From Lewinella sp. JB7 (GTDB lineage: Bacteria; Bacteroidota; Bacteroidia; Chitinophagales; Saprospiraceae), in contig NZ_JANCTD010000014.1 in the NCBI RefSeq assembly GCF_024297185.1, positions 1 to 53,097 on the forward strand: DNA of 53,097 nt, read 5' to 3'. Each line of letters begins with the position of its first letter. The first letter of the stretch is position 1. The notes beneath the pieces were generated by a model, which was given only the letters and a program-made list of their open reading frames with translations, was not told the DNA's origin and did not search any database. Of the stretch, positions 9,001 to 17,098 are shown one piece after another. A program made the translations under genes and the position numbers.

Positions 9001-9245
9001 GGCGACGTGCCGGAGAACACCGCCCCGTCGGGCACTACGTATTCACCGCTGGTGGCGGTCGTATCTTCCATTACCCGTAAGCGGCTCCCGACCGCCTCGC
9101 ACTCGGGTTCGTAGAGGTAGCGCTGATTAAAAACGTCGCTAAGACTCTGAGTCGTCCCAGGCCGGGGACCCAGGATGAGTGAGAGAAGCAGTAAGCGTAC
9201 ACACAAGGTGCGTACTCCGTCGGAGTTGGTATATAATTGGTGCAT
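6024..9245 (-). CDS. Secreted multi-module protein: five CBM-like modules, PKD domain, T9SS type A sorting domain
   Basis: The 1073-residue exported protein starts at an ATG (9245) just before a signal peptide (CVRLLLLSLILG). Five related modules of ~130-150 residues lie at about 45-195, 322-455, 488-623, 648-785 and 804-948. Each opens with an E-C motif (LEAEC in the last three) and has a W-x-R-x-N-G-G-x-W core and a closing L-D-x-(V/I)-Y-(L/V) strand, as in beta-sandwich carbohydrate-binding modules. A PKD-like domain (VPPVAILEPG, LDASSSYDPDG) lies near 220-310. The end (SLYPNPVIDELTL...LPAGLYRLRA, about 995-1073) is a T9SS type A sorting domain. No catalytic domain is seen. A polysaccharide-binding surface protein is the best guess. 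Two in-frame upstream ATGs exist (9284, 9281). Confidence 0.8.
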   Translation of the reverse strand: MHQLYTNSDGVRTLCVRLLLLSLILGPRPGTTQSLSDVFNQRYLYEPECEAVGSRLRVMEDTTATSGEYVVPDGAVFSGTSPGDDPDNYVRLHFDPRAGGAGEVDYSPYFRVRQTDPSSVALWLRTNGGTWKLYTYATTYARIADGGWAWVPDGLEYDAENTLGLEGDTLRTLDVAFTRNDQQLDQVYLESIHFNWYAYRLLRPFEYDLPGTNCPDFDNVPPVAILEPGRESIVTPFTNIVLDASSSYDPDGTIHIYDFKGPYRQDDYDPHRLEQSSIVVYPEFQGVGKFTVTVYDFYGASDTDTSLWKIIHRDNGEDAGPYLRINAKCAEVGDKWTRKADPQNASGAIAVAPSESSVDQVPGDIPANKLRFLIPDVPEYINTANDPSYNLLGVFSLPETKGNCLWINTNGGGWRKWEVIEAASIMQGINLAPGDNVIELAYCSPDLEVRYLNFSPDIGLNHPYHIYDGLGNSGSVTDITCDEPTTSKFWLEAECAQLGSAWETGRSADASNTAYVYPRGSSTSAPPADTPANYVRFGLSNTEAGTYYLQARINAPTNLNDSYYVRVNGGDWFAWKSGIRQGAGFRWNMFPGGPIALGDGDNTIDFAYREPGTQLDKVYLSRMTTPVTGQGDDDANCPAPVIPYTGQWLEAECADYGSAWTSVSDAAASRGTYLVEWGKNALSAPPPTTADNIIGFELDLGVEFTTAPLFLYGRINAPSGDDDSFWVRLNGGPWYAWKTIRHDRPGFRWNRLPIALTGAQGQFNTLEFTYREDGTKLDRIYVSTVDHLPPDDESVADPACTVGVALEAECGLSGGGWTTVLDSGSANDQYVVFRGARQLNEPVGHHADQEIVYVAEVPTTGQYHLFLRMNAPDNGRNSVWVRIDDGKWIKMWEEIGGAQLHTNGFEWRKVNDDGAEVSFSLSSGTHTIYIANREPGTAIDQLYLTTLPLGPVFSSPDVTTIPAALNCPYAPGSLAQGSSQAFSGVASGDETGRMSLYPNPVIDELTLVLAGGYAGTVYVDVYDTAGRRLRTLEYVAQVGGFRAVLHVADLPAGLYRLRAIEDARQTVKSFVKL

Positions 9246-9284
9246 GGTCGTAGTGTTGGTCGTCAGTTGCGACGACCTCATCAA

Positions 9285-9627
9285 GATAACTCCTAGCCAT
9301 CCATACTTTAATTGCGGTATGTGTTAAATACCCGGCTATTCACGGATTAAAGTATGATCTCCGGTCGCCTATACCCCGTATCCTTTTGGGATATACACCG
9401 GCGGGGCGGCTACCGGGAGTATATCGTACGAACGGATATTTTAGTTTGGTCGGCTTCCCTGCCGGGATATCCCTACCTGAGCAATACTTATGGACTAGAT
9501 AATGTATATACTCCGACTGGACGGTAACGTATGGTATATTAAATCGTCAATAACAGTAGTTTTACCGGCGGACTTAGAGAACACGGCATACGCGTCCGTT
9601 TGGGGCGGGGACGCGGGAGCAAGCCAA
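9285..9627. other. Intergenic spacer, AT-rich
   Basis: About 340 bp between the large T9SS protein and the tRNA-Cys terminator. It must carry the promoter of the downstream minus-strand gene, but I see no convincing TTG/TAnnTTTG pair. Reading frames here are short or run through the tRNA, and I do not consider them genes. Confidence 0.4.
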
Positions 9628-9663
9628 TAAAAAAACCGCGACGGGCCAAAGCCCGACGCGGTT
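9628..9663 (-). terminator. Rho-independent terminator after tRNA-Cys
   Basis: The arms AACCGCG and CGGGC pair with GCCCG and CGCGGTT around a CAAA loop, with one internal mismatch. The minus strand then continues with a run of about seven T. It lies just downstream of the tRNA. Confidence 0.85.
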
Positions 9664-9669
9664 CCAGAG

Positions 9670-9740
9670 AGGTTGGGAGCGGATTCGAACCGCCGTACAA
9701 GGTTTTGCAGACCTTTGCCTAGCCACTCGGCCACCCAACC
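9670..9740 (-). tRNA. tRNA-Cys(GCA)
   Basis: A 71-nt cloverleaf. Acceptor GGTTGGG/CCCAACC has discriminator T, the usual tRNA-Cys identity base. The anticodon loop CTGCAAA gives GCA on stem AAGGT/ACCTT, and the T-loop is TTCGAAT. CCA is not encoded. Confidence 0.93.
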
Positions 9741-9749
9741 ATCGAGGGG

Positions 9750-9781
9750 CAAAAGTAGGCTGCACCCGAGGGTTGCACCAA
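9750..9781 (-). promoter_or_regulatory. tRNA-Cys promoter
   Basis: The minus strand has TTG (9781-9779), a 21-bp spacer, then TACTTTTG (9757-9750), fitting Bacteroidota TTG...TAnnTTTG. The predicted start falls a few bases before the tRNA 5' end at 9740. Confidence 0.6.
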
Positions 9782-9800
9782 ACTTTGCCTGATCTTTCTT

Positions 9801-11558
9801 TCAGTAAAGTACGTGCACAACGCCGCTGCGCTCCACTAAGTTTCCCCGGGGGGTAGTAAAGGTGAGCACGTACACGTAGCTCCCGGCCGGCACCAGGCGG
9901 CCGTCGACCTCCCCGGTCCAGCCCACTCCGGGATCCTCTCCGGCATAGAGCAGTCCGCCCCAGCGGTCGAATACCGTAAGTTTATACGCGTTGATGCCCA
10001 GCAAATTGGTAAAAATGGGCCGAAAGGTTTGGTTGACCTCCTGCCGGGCGCGGGGACTGAATACATTCGGCAGGTACACCTCGCTCTCCTGAGCCACGCA
10101 GGCGATGTTGGACAGGAAGGAAAAGGAGGCGGTCGAATCCGCGGGCGTATACACGGCCTCGACCCGGTAGCAACGAACGGCGCCGGCGGTGGGATCATCG
10201 TCCGTATACGTAAGCTCGCTCAACTGGGTAGCCAGAATGGATAAGGTACTGTCGGCGGCCACCCGGTATACATTATACCGGATCGTACCGGGTAAACCGT
10301 TCTCCAGCGGCGACCACTGCAGTACGGCCCGGTCGTCGCCCAGGGGGTCCGCGCCCAGAAAAACGGGCGTGACGTAGTTGCTACTTGCCGTACGGGCGCA
10401 GTCGTCCGTCAGCGTGAAGCGAAGGGAATCTCCCGGGGCTACCGGAATGGGCACGCGGGTCACTACTTCGGTAAAGGAGAGTAAGCTGTCCACTGCATCC
10501 GGAAAAGTCATCCGCCCCCCGGCACCGACCTGCTCGAGGGCGTAATCGTAAGCGGGCGGGGGAGGGTAGGGGTAATCGTAGGCGAAGCGAAGCCGGCCTC
10601 CTTCCCCGACCTCTACCCCGTACAGCTCAAAGTCGCGGACCGGCTGGGTGATGTCCACACGCTGGCAGTATACGGCGGTACGCTGATTAATTTCCACGTC
10701 AAGGTAGCCGAATTCGAGGTAGAAACACAGGCTGTCCCCGTCGTTGGCATCAGCGTAAGTGAGACGTAGAGGATCTAGCCCGGATTGAGTACTGTATAGC
10801 GTATACTCACCACCGTTCACCGCAACGAATAAGTTGAGGCTGTCATCTCCGGTCAGGGTAGGAGTGCCGGTAACCATCTCGTCCCCGAAGAGTGGACTGA
10901 GCTCAATGTCGGATTCGCATCCGACCCCACCGGTGCCCTCCAGGCCAACCGCGTAGACGATACTGCCTTGCGGACTGTCGTTGCCGCACGCGTCCAGCGC
11001 GGCTACCCGGTATCCCCGACTGCCTTGCTCACCGGTGGGCACTTCACCAATGGTATAGGACGTCTGCAACCCAACCGTATCCAGGGGGACGATACCACCG
11101 GCGTCCGTAACCTCGAAGATGACGTAGCGATTCACCTCGGGTGACGGAGAAGGCTGCCAGTAGATGATGAGTTCTCCCTCGACCACGCTGACAAAATCGA
11201 CCACCGGCGTAACGGGAATGAAACTATCGAGGGTATCGCTGGTCAGGAATGTGGTATCCGGACAGTCATACCGGTACTGCAAATAATAGAACAGCTGCTC
11301 CCCTCCGGGATTCTCGTCGCGGTACTCCGTCACCGAGGAATCCTCAATATTCGCGAGCAGACTAAAGGGGCCGTCCGCCGTGGCACTACGGTAGATCTCG
11401 GTAGCCTGGTAGGGGCCGCAATCGCTGGATACATTCGTCCATGTAAGGATCTCGCCCCCCGCTTCGGAACGGGTGCACAAAAAATCGGGAGCGGGGACCT
11501 GGGCCGATAGCCCGCCGGTCAGCACGAAAACTAGGGGAAGGAAGAGTAGGTAGCGCAA
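9801..11558 (-). CDS. Secreted protein with T9SS type B (gliding-motility/CHU_C) sorting domain
   Basis: The 585-residue protein begins with a clear signal peptide (MRYLLFLPLVFVLTGGLSAQ). The body looks like a series of fibronectin-III/Ig-like beta domains, with recurring Y-x-V/Y-R-V-x-A and W-x-P-S-P strand motifs (for example YRVAALDACG and YRVEAVYTPA). The last ~90 residues carry VYLPNVFSPRARQEVNQTF, VFDRWGGLLY and PAGSYVYVLTF. These are hallmarks of the type B sorting domain that routes proteins through T9SS to the surface or medium. No enzyme motif is seen; an adhesin or structural role is inferred. Confidence 0.85.
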   Translation of the reverse strand: MRYLLFLPLVFVLTGGLSAQVPAPDFLCTRSEAGGEILTWTNVSSDCGPYQATEIYRSATADGPFSLLANIEDSSVTEYRDENPGGEQLFYYLQYRYDCPDTTFLTSDTLDSFIPVTPVVDFVSVVEGELIIYWQPSPSPEVNRYVIFEVTDAGGIVPLDTVGLQTSYTIGEVPTGEQGSRGYRVAALDACGNDSPQGSIVYAVGLEGTGGVGCESDIELSPLFGDEMVTGTPTLTGDDSLNLFVAVNGGEYTLYSTQSGLDPLRLTYADANDGDSLCFYLEFGYLDVEINQRTAVYCQRVDITQPVRDFELYGVEVGEGGRLRFAYDYPYPPPPAYDYALEQVGAGGRMTFPDAVDSLLSFTEVVTRVPIPVAPGDSLRFTLTDDCARTASSNYVTPVFLGADPLGDDRAVLQWSPLENGLPGTIRYNVYRVAADSTLSILATQLSELTYTDDDPTAGAVRCYRVEAVYTPADSTASFSFLSNIACVAQESEVYLPNVFSPRARQEVNQTFRPIFTNLLGINAYKLTVFDRWGGLLYAGEDPGVGWTGEVDGRLVPAGSYVYVLTFTTPRGNLVERSGVVHVLY

Positions 11559-11639
11559 GGGAAAGTGTCAATGTTCATAGTAGTAAGGGGGAAACGCCGC
11601 CGGGCCGCTGCTTGTTATGGTTGCCGCCCACCCGGATAA

Positions 11640-14150
11640 TTACTGCTCGGTCAGATCGTCGTCTTCCGGCGGGGGCAGTAACTCGATCGGCTGCTGAAAG
11701 CGCAGGTCCAGCGCTTCCTTTATGCGGCTCCGGCGCGCGTCACTGCGGATGAAGTCGTTCTTGACGGCCCGCTTGTCGTTCTCCACCGCGTAGGACTCCA
11801 GGGGACCCCGGATCGTATAGTACAGGTTGAACAGGCCGTTCCGGGCCGGTAGCACCTCCAGGGCATCGTCGTGACGGCGGATCTTATTCGTGATGACCTG
11901 GCCGGCGTTGACCTTCACGTAGTATTCCAGCTCCTGGTCGAAGGTATGCCGTCCGCTCAGCGTAAGGTTGATCGCGCTGCTGCGGATCGACATTGCCGGA
12001 ATGTAGACGGTACGGTCGGTGATTTCGACATAGTTCGCCAGCCGGGTAAACCGTACACGCTCGAGATCGCCCGACTTGAGCGCGAAGGCGAAGTTTTCGA
12101 GCATCTCGAAGTCGTGCAGCTCCCCGTCCAGGATCTCCAGTCCGGCCAGTACGTGCAGGCGATCGTAATCTACATCACCCAGAGTATCGAAGGGGACTTC
12201 CAGGAGAATCCGGGCATTCAGGGTGCCCTCCAGGTGATCCGCCGTGAGGAAGGTCTGATCGAAATTATCGGACTGGTCGAAGAACTGCTCGGCGTCCACG
12301 CCGGTGGCCGTGATGCGGGCATCGACCCGGTTGGTTTCCCGGAAGTAGGCCGTGGCGTCCAGGCGAAAACCGCCGTCCATGGCCTCCGTCACGCCCCGCA
12401 CGGTGAGTTGCCCGGGGGTGAAGATCAGTTGCCCGCGGAAGTCGCTTCCGTTCATATTATCCCACCGCCAACCATCAACACTGGCCTCGAAACGCCCGTC
12501 GAGCAGGTCGGTGAGCCGCACCGGTGGGGCAGGGCCGCCGCCCGCGGACACGGCGGATCCGTTTTCGTCTTCCCCGGGCCCGGAAAGTGCCAGTACCTCC
12601 CCGATGTCGAACCGGCGACCGCTAAGGGTAGCCGAAAAGTCAAGGGCAGCGTCTCGGGAGTTCAGGCTGTCGGAAAAGAGGACCGGGATAAGGTTGGTAG
12701 CCCGCCCGTTAAGCACGACGTCGGTCTCCTCCATCTGGAGCGCCAGATCCGTCAGTTGCAGCGCATTGTCCTCAAGGACCAAGGTGCCGGTGGGCAGGCT
12801 GATTTCCCGTCCGTGTACCGTAAGCATTCCGTCCGCGACGCGTACCGTACCCGCCGTCGCTATCCGACCGGCACGGCGGGGATCCACCATATCCCGGTAA
12901 CGGCCCTGCACGCTCACCCCCCGGAAGTGGATCAAGCCTTGTCCCTGGCTAATGGGCCCGTCCCCGAGCAGGGCCGGAAGGGTCGCGAGGGGCAGGCTAC
13001 CGTTGGCACCGAAGGTGATCCGGGGGTCATCGAGATCCTCCATGCGTAAGCGCAGGTCGAAGGGCTCCACCCGAAAGGTGCCCGTAAAGCGTTCGATGAC
13101 GAAAGTTTGCACCCCGCCGGCAGGGCCGTTGACGTAGGCGAAGGTGGCCGCCAGGTCGATGGCCCGTGCGCCGACGTTCATGCGCGGACTTTCGAGGCGG
13201 CCGTCCGTGAAGGCTAGCCGACCGTCGAACCGGGGGTAGGTCCGCTCCGTCCACGCCCCGTTCACGCTGGCGGTCAGAGACAGTTCTCCGCTGGTTTCGA
13301 GTTCGGCCAGCGTAGAAGCGTACGCGGGGGGCACGAAGGCCAGCACGTCGGCCAGGCTTCCGGAGGTGCTGTTGATCTCCAGGGCCGTCGTGAGGCCGTC
13401 TTCCGTAGGAGTAAGAAATCCGGTAGCCTCCAACTCCAATTCGCCGGCGATCAGTCGGAGTGGACGAAACTCGTAACCGCCCAGGGTATGGTCGACCGCG
13501 GTCGTGCCCTCCACCGTCAACGTCTCGTTGTCGAGGTAGCGTTGGCCGTTCTGATCTACGTAGGCGATCCGAATCTCGGCATGGGTTTCCAGCAGGTAGG
13601 ACTGGCGGCCGAAGTCTCCGCTAAACGCGGCCTGGTCTACCGTGAGCAGGGCATCAACACCAAGCTGCGCATCCTGATATACGAGGGCGACGTTGCGCAA
13701 CCGGGCCCGTTCGGCCGCGAATTCCACCCCCTCGGCTCCCGCGCCCCCGCCCTCCGCCCGGTCGCCAACGGAAGTGTAGCCCGTCAACTGATAATTAGTA
13801 TTCCCGTCCGGGTCGGTAAAGAGTTGCAATTTGCCGTCCTCGACCAGGATGCCGCTGACGCGAACCTTGCCGAACAAGCTGCCGAGATCCACCAGGCAGG
13901 CCACGTGTTCGGCCTCCAGCAGGCGGCTCCCGTCGCTGCCCGCTACGGTGACGTCGCGCAGGTCTACGGACAGGTGGGGGAAGGCCCGCAGCAGGCTCAG
14001 GTCGAAGCTGCCGATGACGATCTCGGTCTGCAGACGACCATTCAGGGCTTCCACGACCCGCCGGGCAATGGGCCCGCCGAAGAGCTCAACCACTACGAAG
14101 GGCAGTAGCAGGACCAGAAAGATAGTGCCGATGATTTTGGCGGGACGCAT
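11640..14150 (-). CDS. AsmA-like family protein
   Basis: The 836-residue protein has an N-terminal membrane anchor (about 5-28, TIFLVLLLPFVVVELFGG) followed by the family start, where an R-F/R-V-E-A-L-N segment leads into GSFDLSLLRAFPHLSVDLRDV. The rest is long repetitive beta structure. AsmA/TamB-like proteins span the periplasm and are linked to outer-membrane lipid transport and assembly; that role is family knowledge, not shown here. A TATCTTCG -7-like element lies only 6 bp before the ATG. The gene follows dapA on the same strand, 24 bp after its stop. Confidence 0.82.
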   Translation of the reverse strand: MRPAKIIGTIFLVLLLPFVVVELFGGPIARRVVEALNGRLQTEIVIGSFDLSLLRAFPHLSVDLRDVTVAGSDGSRLLEAEHVACLVDLGSLFGKVRVSGILVEDGKLQLFTDPDGNTNYQLTGYTSVGDRAEGGGAGAEGVEFAAERARLRNVALVYQDAQLGVDALLTVDQAAFSGDFGRQSYLLETHAEIRIAYVDQNGQRYLDNETLTVEGTTAVDHTLGGYEFRPLRLIAGELELEATGFLTPTEDGLTTALEINSTSGSLADVLAFVPPAYASTLAELETSGELSLTASVNGAWTERTYPRFDGRLAFTDGRLESPRMNVGARAIDLAATFAYVNGPAGGVQTFVIERFTGTFRVEPFDLRLRMEDLDDPRITFGANGSLPLATLPALLGDGPISQGQGLIHFRGVSVQGRYRDMVDPRRAGRIATAGTVRVADGMLTVHGREISLPTGTLVLEDNALQLTDLALQMEETDVVLNGRATNLIPVLFSDSLNSRDAALDFSATLSGRRFDIGEVLALSGPGEDENGSAVSAGGGPAPPVRLTDLLDGRFEASVDGWRWDNMNGSDFRGQLIFTPGQLTVRGVTEAMDGGFRLDATAYFRETNRVDARITATGVDAEQFFDQSDNFDQTFLTADHLEGTLNARILLEVPFDTLGDVDYDRLHVLAGLEILDGELHDFEMLENFAFALKSGDLERVRFTRLANYVEITDRTVYIPAMSIRSSAINLTLSGRHTFDQELEYYVKVNAGQVITNKIRRHDDALEVLPARNGLFNLYYTIRGPLESYAVENDKRAVKNDFIRSDARRSRIKEALDLRFQQPIELLPPPEDDDLTEQ

Positions 14151-14156
14151 GGGGCG

Positions 14157-14164
14157 CGAAGATA
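14157..14164 (-). promoter_or_regulatory. Possible -7 element directly before the AsmA-like gene
   Basis: The minus strand reads TATCTTCG, one mismatch from TAnnTTTG, ending 6 bp before the ATG. If used, transcription would begin at or near the start codon. No -33 TTG is present, so it may be chance. Confidence 0.3.
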
Positions 14165-14174
14165 GGCCGTCCGC

Positions 14175-15080
14175 CTACAGTTCGAGACCGGGGACCAACG
14201 ACAGCACACGCCGGAGCTTTTCCCGGTGAGGCTCGCTCAGGGGCACCAGGGGCACGCGCAAGTGGTTGCCGCACAAGCCGAGGAGGGAAACGGCCGCCTT
14301 GATCCCGACCGGATTTCCTTCGCAGTAGAGCAGAGGGTGTACGTCGAGCATGTCGAAGTTGAGCTGCCGTGCTTCGTCTACCCGATTTTCCCGGGCGGCG
14401 CGCACCATCCGGCTGAAGTGACCGGGCAGGGCATTGGCGATGACGCTGATGCCGCCGTGTCCCCCGACGGCGATGGTGGCCGTGACCAGGGGGTCGTCGC
14501 CGCAGAGTACGCCGAAGCGGTCCGGGCGGTGGCGGAGAATTTCGGTGGCCTGGCTGAGAATGCCGCTGGCTTCCTTCACCGCGGCGAAACGATCGCTCTC
14601 CTCGGCGAGGCGCAGGACGGTTTCCGGAAGTACGTTACTGCTCGTGCGGCCGGGCACGTTGTAGATGATGAGGGGGCGCGGGGCAACCTCGGCGACCCGC
14701 ATGTAATGCTGGTAAATGCCCTCCTGCGGCGGTCTACTGTAGGCGGGGCTGCTCGACATGATACCCGCCACTCCGTCAAAATTGTAGTCGCGTATGAAGC
14801 CGGCGAGTTTTTCGGTGTAGTTGCCCCCGAAGAATCCGGCTACGATGGGTACCCGCTCGTCGACGTGACGAATGGTGAAGTCCAGGATCTCCCGACACTC
14901 CTGCGTACTCAGGGTGATGGCCTCTCCGGTGGTCCCCAGGCTGACGACGTAGTCCACGCCGCCCCCGATCACGTAGTCGATGATGTTCCCCAGGGCGGGG
15001 TAATCGATCGACTTATCGGCCCGGAACGGCGTGATGAGCGCAACGCCGGTGCCGCTGAATTCGGGGACGATAGCTTCCAT
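14175..15080 (-). CDS. dapA: 4-hydroxy-tetrahydrodipicolinate synthase
   Basis: The 301-residue TIM-barrel enzyme condenses pyruvate with aspartate semialdehyde in lysine/meso-diaminopimelate synthesis. The Schiff-base lysine is Lys169 (AAVKEASG), the catalytic tyrosine Tyr140 (IIYNVPGRT), and the GTTGEA loop with paired Thr is at 49-54. The length is normal for the family. Its start is 5 bp after the accA stop, so the two are probably one transcript. Other members of the DapA/NAL superfamily are possible, but the motif set fits DapA best. Confidence 0.93.
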   Translation of the reverse strand: MEAIVPEFSGTGVALITPFRADKSIDYPALGNIIDYVIGGGVDYVVSLGTTGEAITLSTQECREILDFTIRHVDERVPIVAGFFGGNYTEKLAGFIRDYNFDGVAGIMSSSPAYSRPPQEGIYQHYMRVAEVAPRPLIIYNVPGRTSSNVLPETVLRLAEESDRFAAVKEASGILSQATEILRHRPDRFGVLCGDDPLVTATIAVGGHGGISVIANALPGHFSRMVRAARENRVDEARQLNFDMLDVHPLLYCEGNPVGIKAAVSLLGLCGNHLRVPLVPLSEPHREKLRRVLSLVPGLEL

Positions 15081-15085
15081 GTTCT

Positions 15086-16042
15086 TTAGTTGGCGTGGGT
15101 GACTTGCCCGATCGCGGCGTACTTATTGATGCGGTCCTCCACCATCTGGTCGACGGACTTCTCCTGGATGGCGGCGATCGCTTTCTTCAGCTGCCGCTTC
15201 AGGGTCTTGGCCATTTCTTCCGGCGAGGAGTGAGCCCCGCCGTGGGGTTCTTTAACGATCTCGTCGACGATGCCGAAGCTGTGCATGTCCTCGGCCGTGA
15301 GTTTGAGGGCCTCAGCGGCTTTTTCCTTGAAGTCCCAGCTCCGCCACAGAATGCTGCTGCAGCTTTCCGGGGAGATCACGGAGTACCAGGTGTTTTCCAG
15401 CATCATCACGTGGTCGCCCAGGCCGATCCCGATCGCGCCGCCGCTGGCTCCTTCGCCGATCACGGCACACACTACCGGCACCCGCAGCTGGGCCATTTCG
15501 AAGAGGTTGCGGGCGATGGCCTCGGCCTGTCCGCGCTCCTCGGCTTCGATGCCCGGATAGGCGCCCGGGGTGTCGATCAGCGAGATGACCGGAAAGCCGA
15601 AGCGTTCGGCCAGTTTCATGAGCCGCAGGGCCTTGCGGTAACCTTCCGGGTTGGCCATGCCGAAGTTGCGGTACTGCCGCATCTTGGTATTGACGCCCTT
15701 CTGGTGGCCGATGATGACCACGGTCTGCCCGTCCATATTGCCGATGCCGCCGACGATGGCCTTATCGTCGCCGTAGTAGCGGTCACCGTGCAGCTCCACG
15801 AACTTCCGGCACATCTGTTCGATGTAGTAGAGGGTGTAGGGCCGCTCGGGATGCCGGCTGAGCTGTACGCGTTGCCATCCGCTGAGGTTGCTGTAAATAT
15901 CGCGCCGGGTTTGCTTGATGCGCCCTTCGAGTTCCTGGATGGTTGTATCCATATCAACCACTCCGCCTTCGCTAACCTCCTTCACCTTCTCGAGCTGCTC
16001 GTAGAGCTTTTCCAGTGGCTTTTCAAACTCCAGAAATACCAT
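15086..16042 (-). CDS. accA: Acetyl-CoA carboxylase carboxyltransferase subunit alpha
   Basis: The 318-residue protein has the AccA N-terminal helical region ([20 protein letters not shown]) and the crotonase-fold core with [33 protein letters not shown] and [17 protein letters not shown]. With AccD it transfers CO2 from carboxybiotin to acetyl-CoA to make malonyl-CoA. The biotin carboxylase and BCCP genes lie ~3 kb away (19289-21168); accD is not in the window. It is followed at once by dapA. Confidence 0.96.
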   Translation of the reverse strand: MVFLEFEKPLEKLYEQLEKVKEVSEGGVVDMDTTIQELEGRIKQTRRDIYSNLSGWQRVQLSRHPERPYTLYYIEQMCRKFVELHGDRYYGDDKAIVGGIGNMDGQTVVIIGHQKGVNTKMRQYRNFGMANPEGYRKALRLMKLAERFGFPVISLIDTPGAYPGIEAEERGQAEAIARNLFEMAQLRVPVVCAVIGEGASGGAIGIGLGDHVMMLENTWYSVISPESCSSILWRSWDFKEKAAEALKLTAEDMHSFGIVDEIVKEPHGGAHSSPEEMAKTLKRQLKKAIAAIQEKSVDQMVEDRINKYAAIGQVTHAN

Positions 16043-16089
16043 TCGTCGTCGTCTTTATAATTCCCCCTTAGTTCGTACGGCGTCGCCGC

Positions 16090-17019
16090 TTAGCGCAGTT
16101 GCACCTTGGCCGAGCCCAGCATGCCGACATCGGTGTAGATCTCGGCCCGGTAGAATCCCTCCGCCAGCTTATCGTCCAGCTCGTGGGTGAAGCTGATGCG
16201 CTGGTTCCGCTCCAGATTCACGTCACGCCCCTCGAGGGCGATTAGGGGCTTTTCGGCGCCGTTGACGATGGAGGTCGCCCGCACGGGGTTCTCGCTGATG
16301 ACCGGGGTGGCCGAGGCATCGGTCAGGACCAGGTAGATGGGCCGTACGCCGAGGTATTCGGCGGGTACGTCGGTCAGGTCGAAGCTTACGGAGATGCGGC
16401 GGGCACGGCTGGCGTTAGCGGTGTTGGAACCGTTCTTGCGCAGCAGGTCTACCTGAATGGCCGTGGCCTTGAAGGCGCCCAGCGTCATACGCTCCAGGTC
16501 AGCCTCCATACTCTCGTTCATCCGGCTCAGATTGTCCACCTGCTTCGTGGCTTCGTACGCTTCGGTCTTCGCGGTGCTGAGATCCTGCCGCAGCACGACG
16601 TTGCGCTTGCGCAGGTCTTCGTTCTCTTCGGTAAGTTCCACGATGCTGGTCTCCAGCATCGTACGGACGTTGATCAGGTCCTCGATCTGTAACCGCATCT
16701 TGTAGGCGACGTCATTGTCGTTCTTGCGCGATTGCTGGGCCTGCCGCATATCGTACAGGGCTCGCTTGGCGGTTTCCTGGGCCTCGGTGAGTTGGCCCTG
16801 GAGCTCGGCGTTCTCCCCGCTGACTTCCCTGAAGGCGCGATCGAGGCTATCGACGGACCGCATCAGGTTGTCCCGCAGCAGCGTGAGTTGCTCGGCCTCC
16901 TCCGATTTCTCTCCGTAACTGGCCTCCAGCTTACTTTTCGTGGTCACTCCCCAGACCAGCGCCCCGATAAAGAGCAGGGCAAGCAGGATGGCGATGATGG
17001 TGAGGGTACGTTTGTTCAT
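16090..17019 (-). CDS. Membrane-anchored coiled-coil protein with C-terminal beta domain
   Basis: The 309-residue protein is unnamed. It has one N-terminal membrane helix (about 6-25), then a heptad-rich coiled coil to about 185 (KLEASYGEKSEEAEQLTLL onward). A ~110-residue beta-rich domain follows (RRISVSFDLTDVPAEYLG...QRISFTHELDDKLAEGFYR...GSAKVQLR). The architecture and the final 'gFYRAEIYtdg..lGsakvqLr' strand pattern match the protein at 44312-45328 ('GTYTIELYNKGFLVGNTQLELK'). The C-terminal domain is probably periplasmic. The role is unknown; a scaffold or envelope protein is a guess. Confidence 0.7.
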   Translation of the reverse strand: MNKRTLTIIAILLALLFIGALVWGVTTKSKLEASYGEKSEEAEQLTLLRDNLMRSVDSLDRAFREVSGENAELQGQLTEAQETAKRALYDMRQAQQSRKNDNDVAYKMRLQIEDLINVRTMLETSIVELTEENEDLRKRNVVLRQDLSTAKTEAYEATKQVDNLSRMNESMEADLERMTLGAFKATAIQVDLLRKNGSNTANASRARRISVSFDLTDVPAEYLGVRPIYLVLTDASATPVISENPVRATSIVNGAEKPLIALEGRDVNLERNQRISFTHELDDKLAEGFYRAEIYTDVGMLGSAKVQLR

Positions 17020-17098
17020 ATTACCGCTTGGGCGTAGTTGAGCGGGCGAATTTACGACTTCTCCCGATAGCGGACGGGGTCGGGGCGGCGCAGCCGGC

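Noticed and set aside
9495..9752. 85-codon minus-strand frame near 9.5-9.75 kb
   Set aside because: It reads straight through the tRNA-Cys and its terminator; no protein feature is present.
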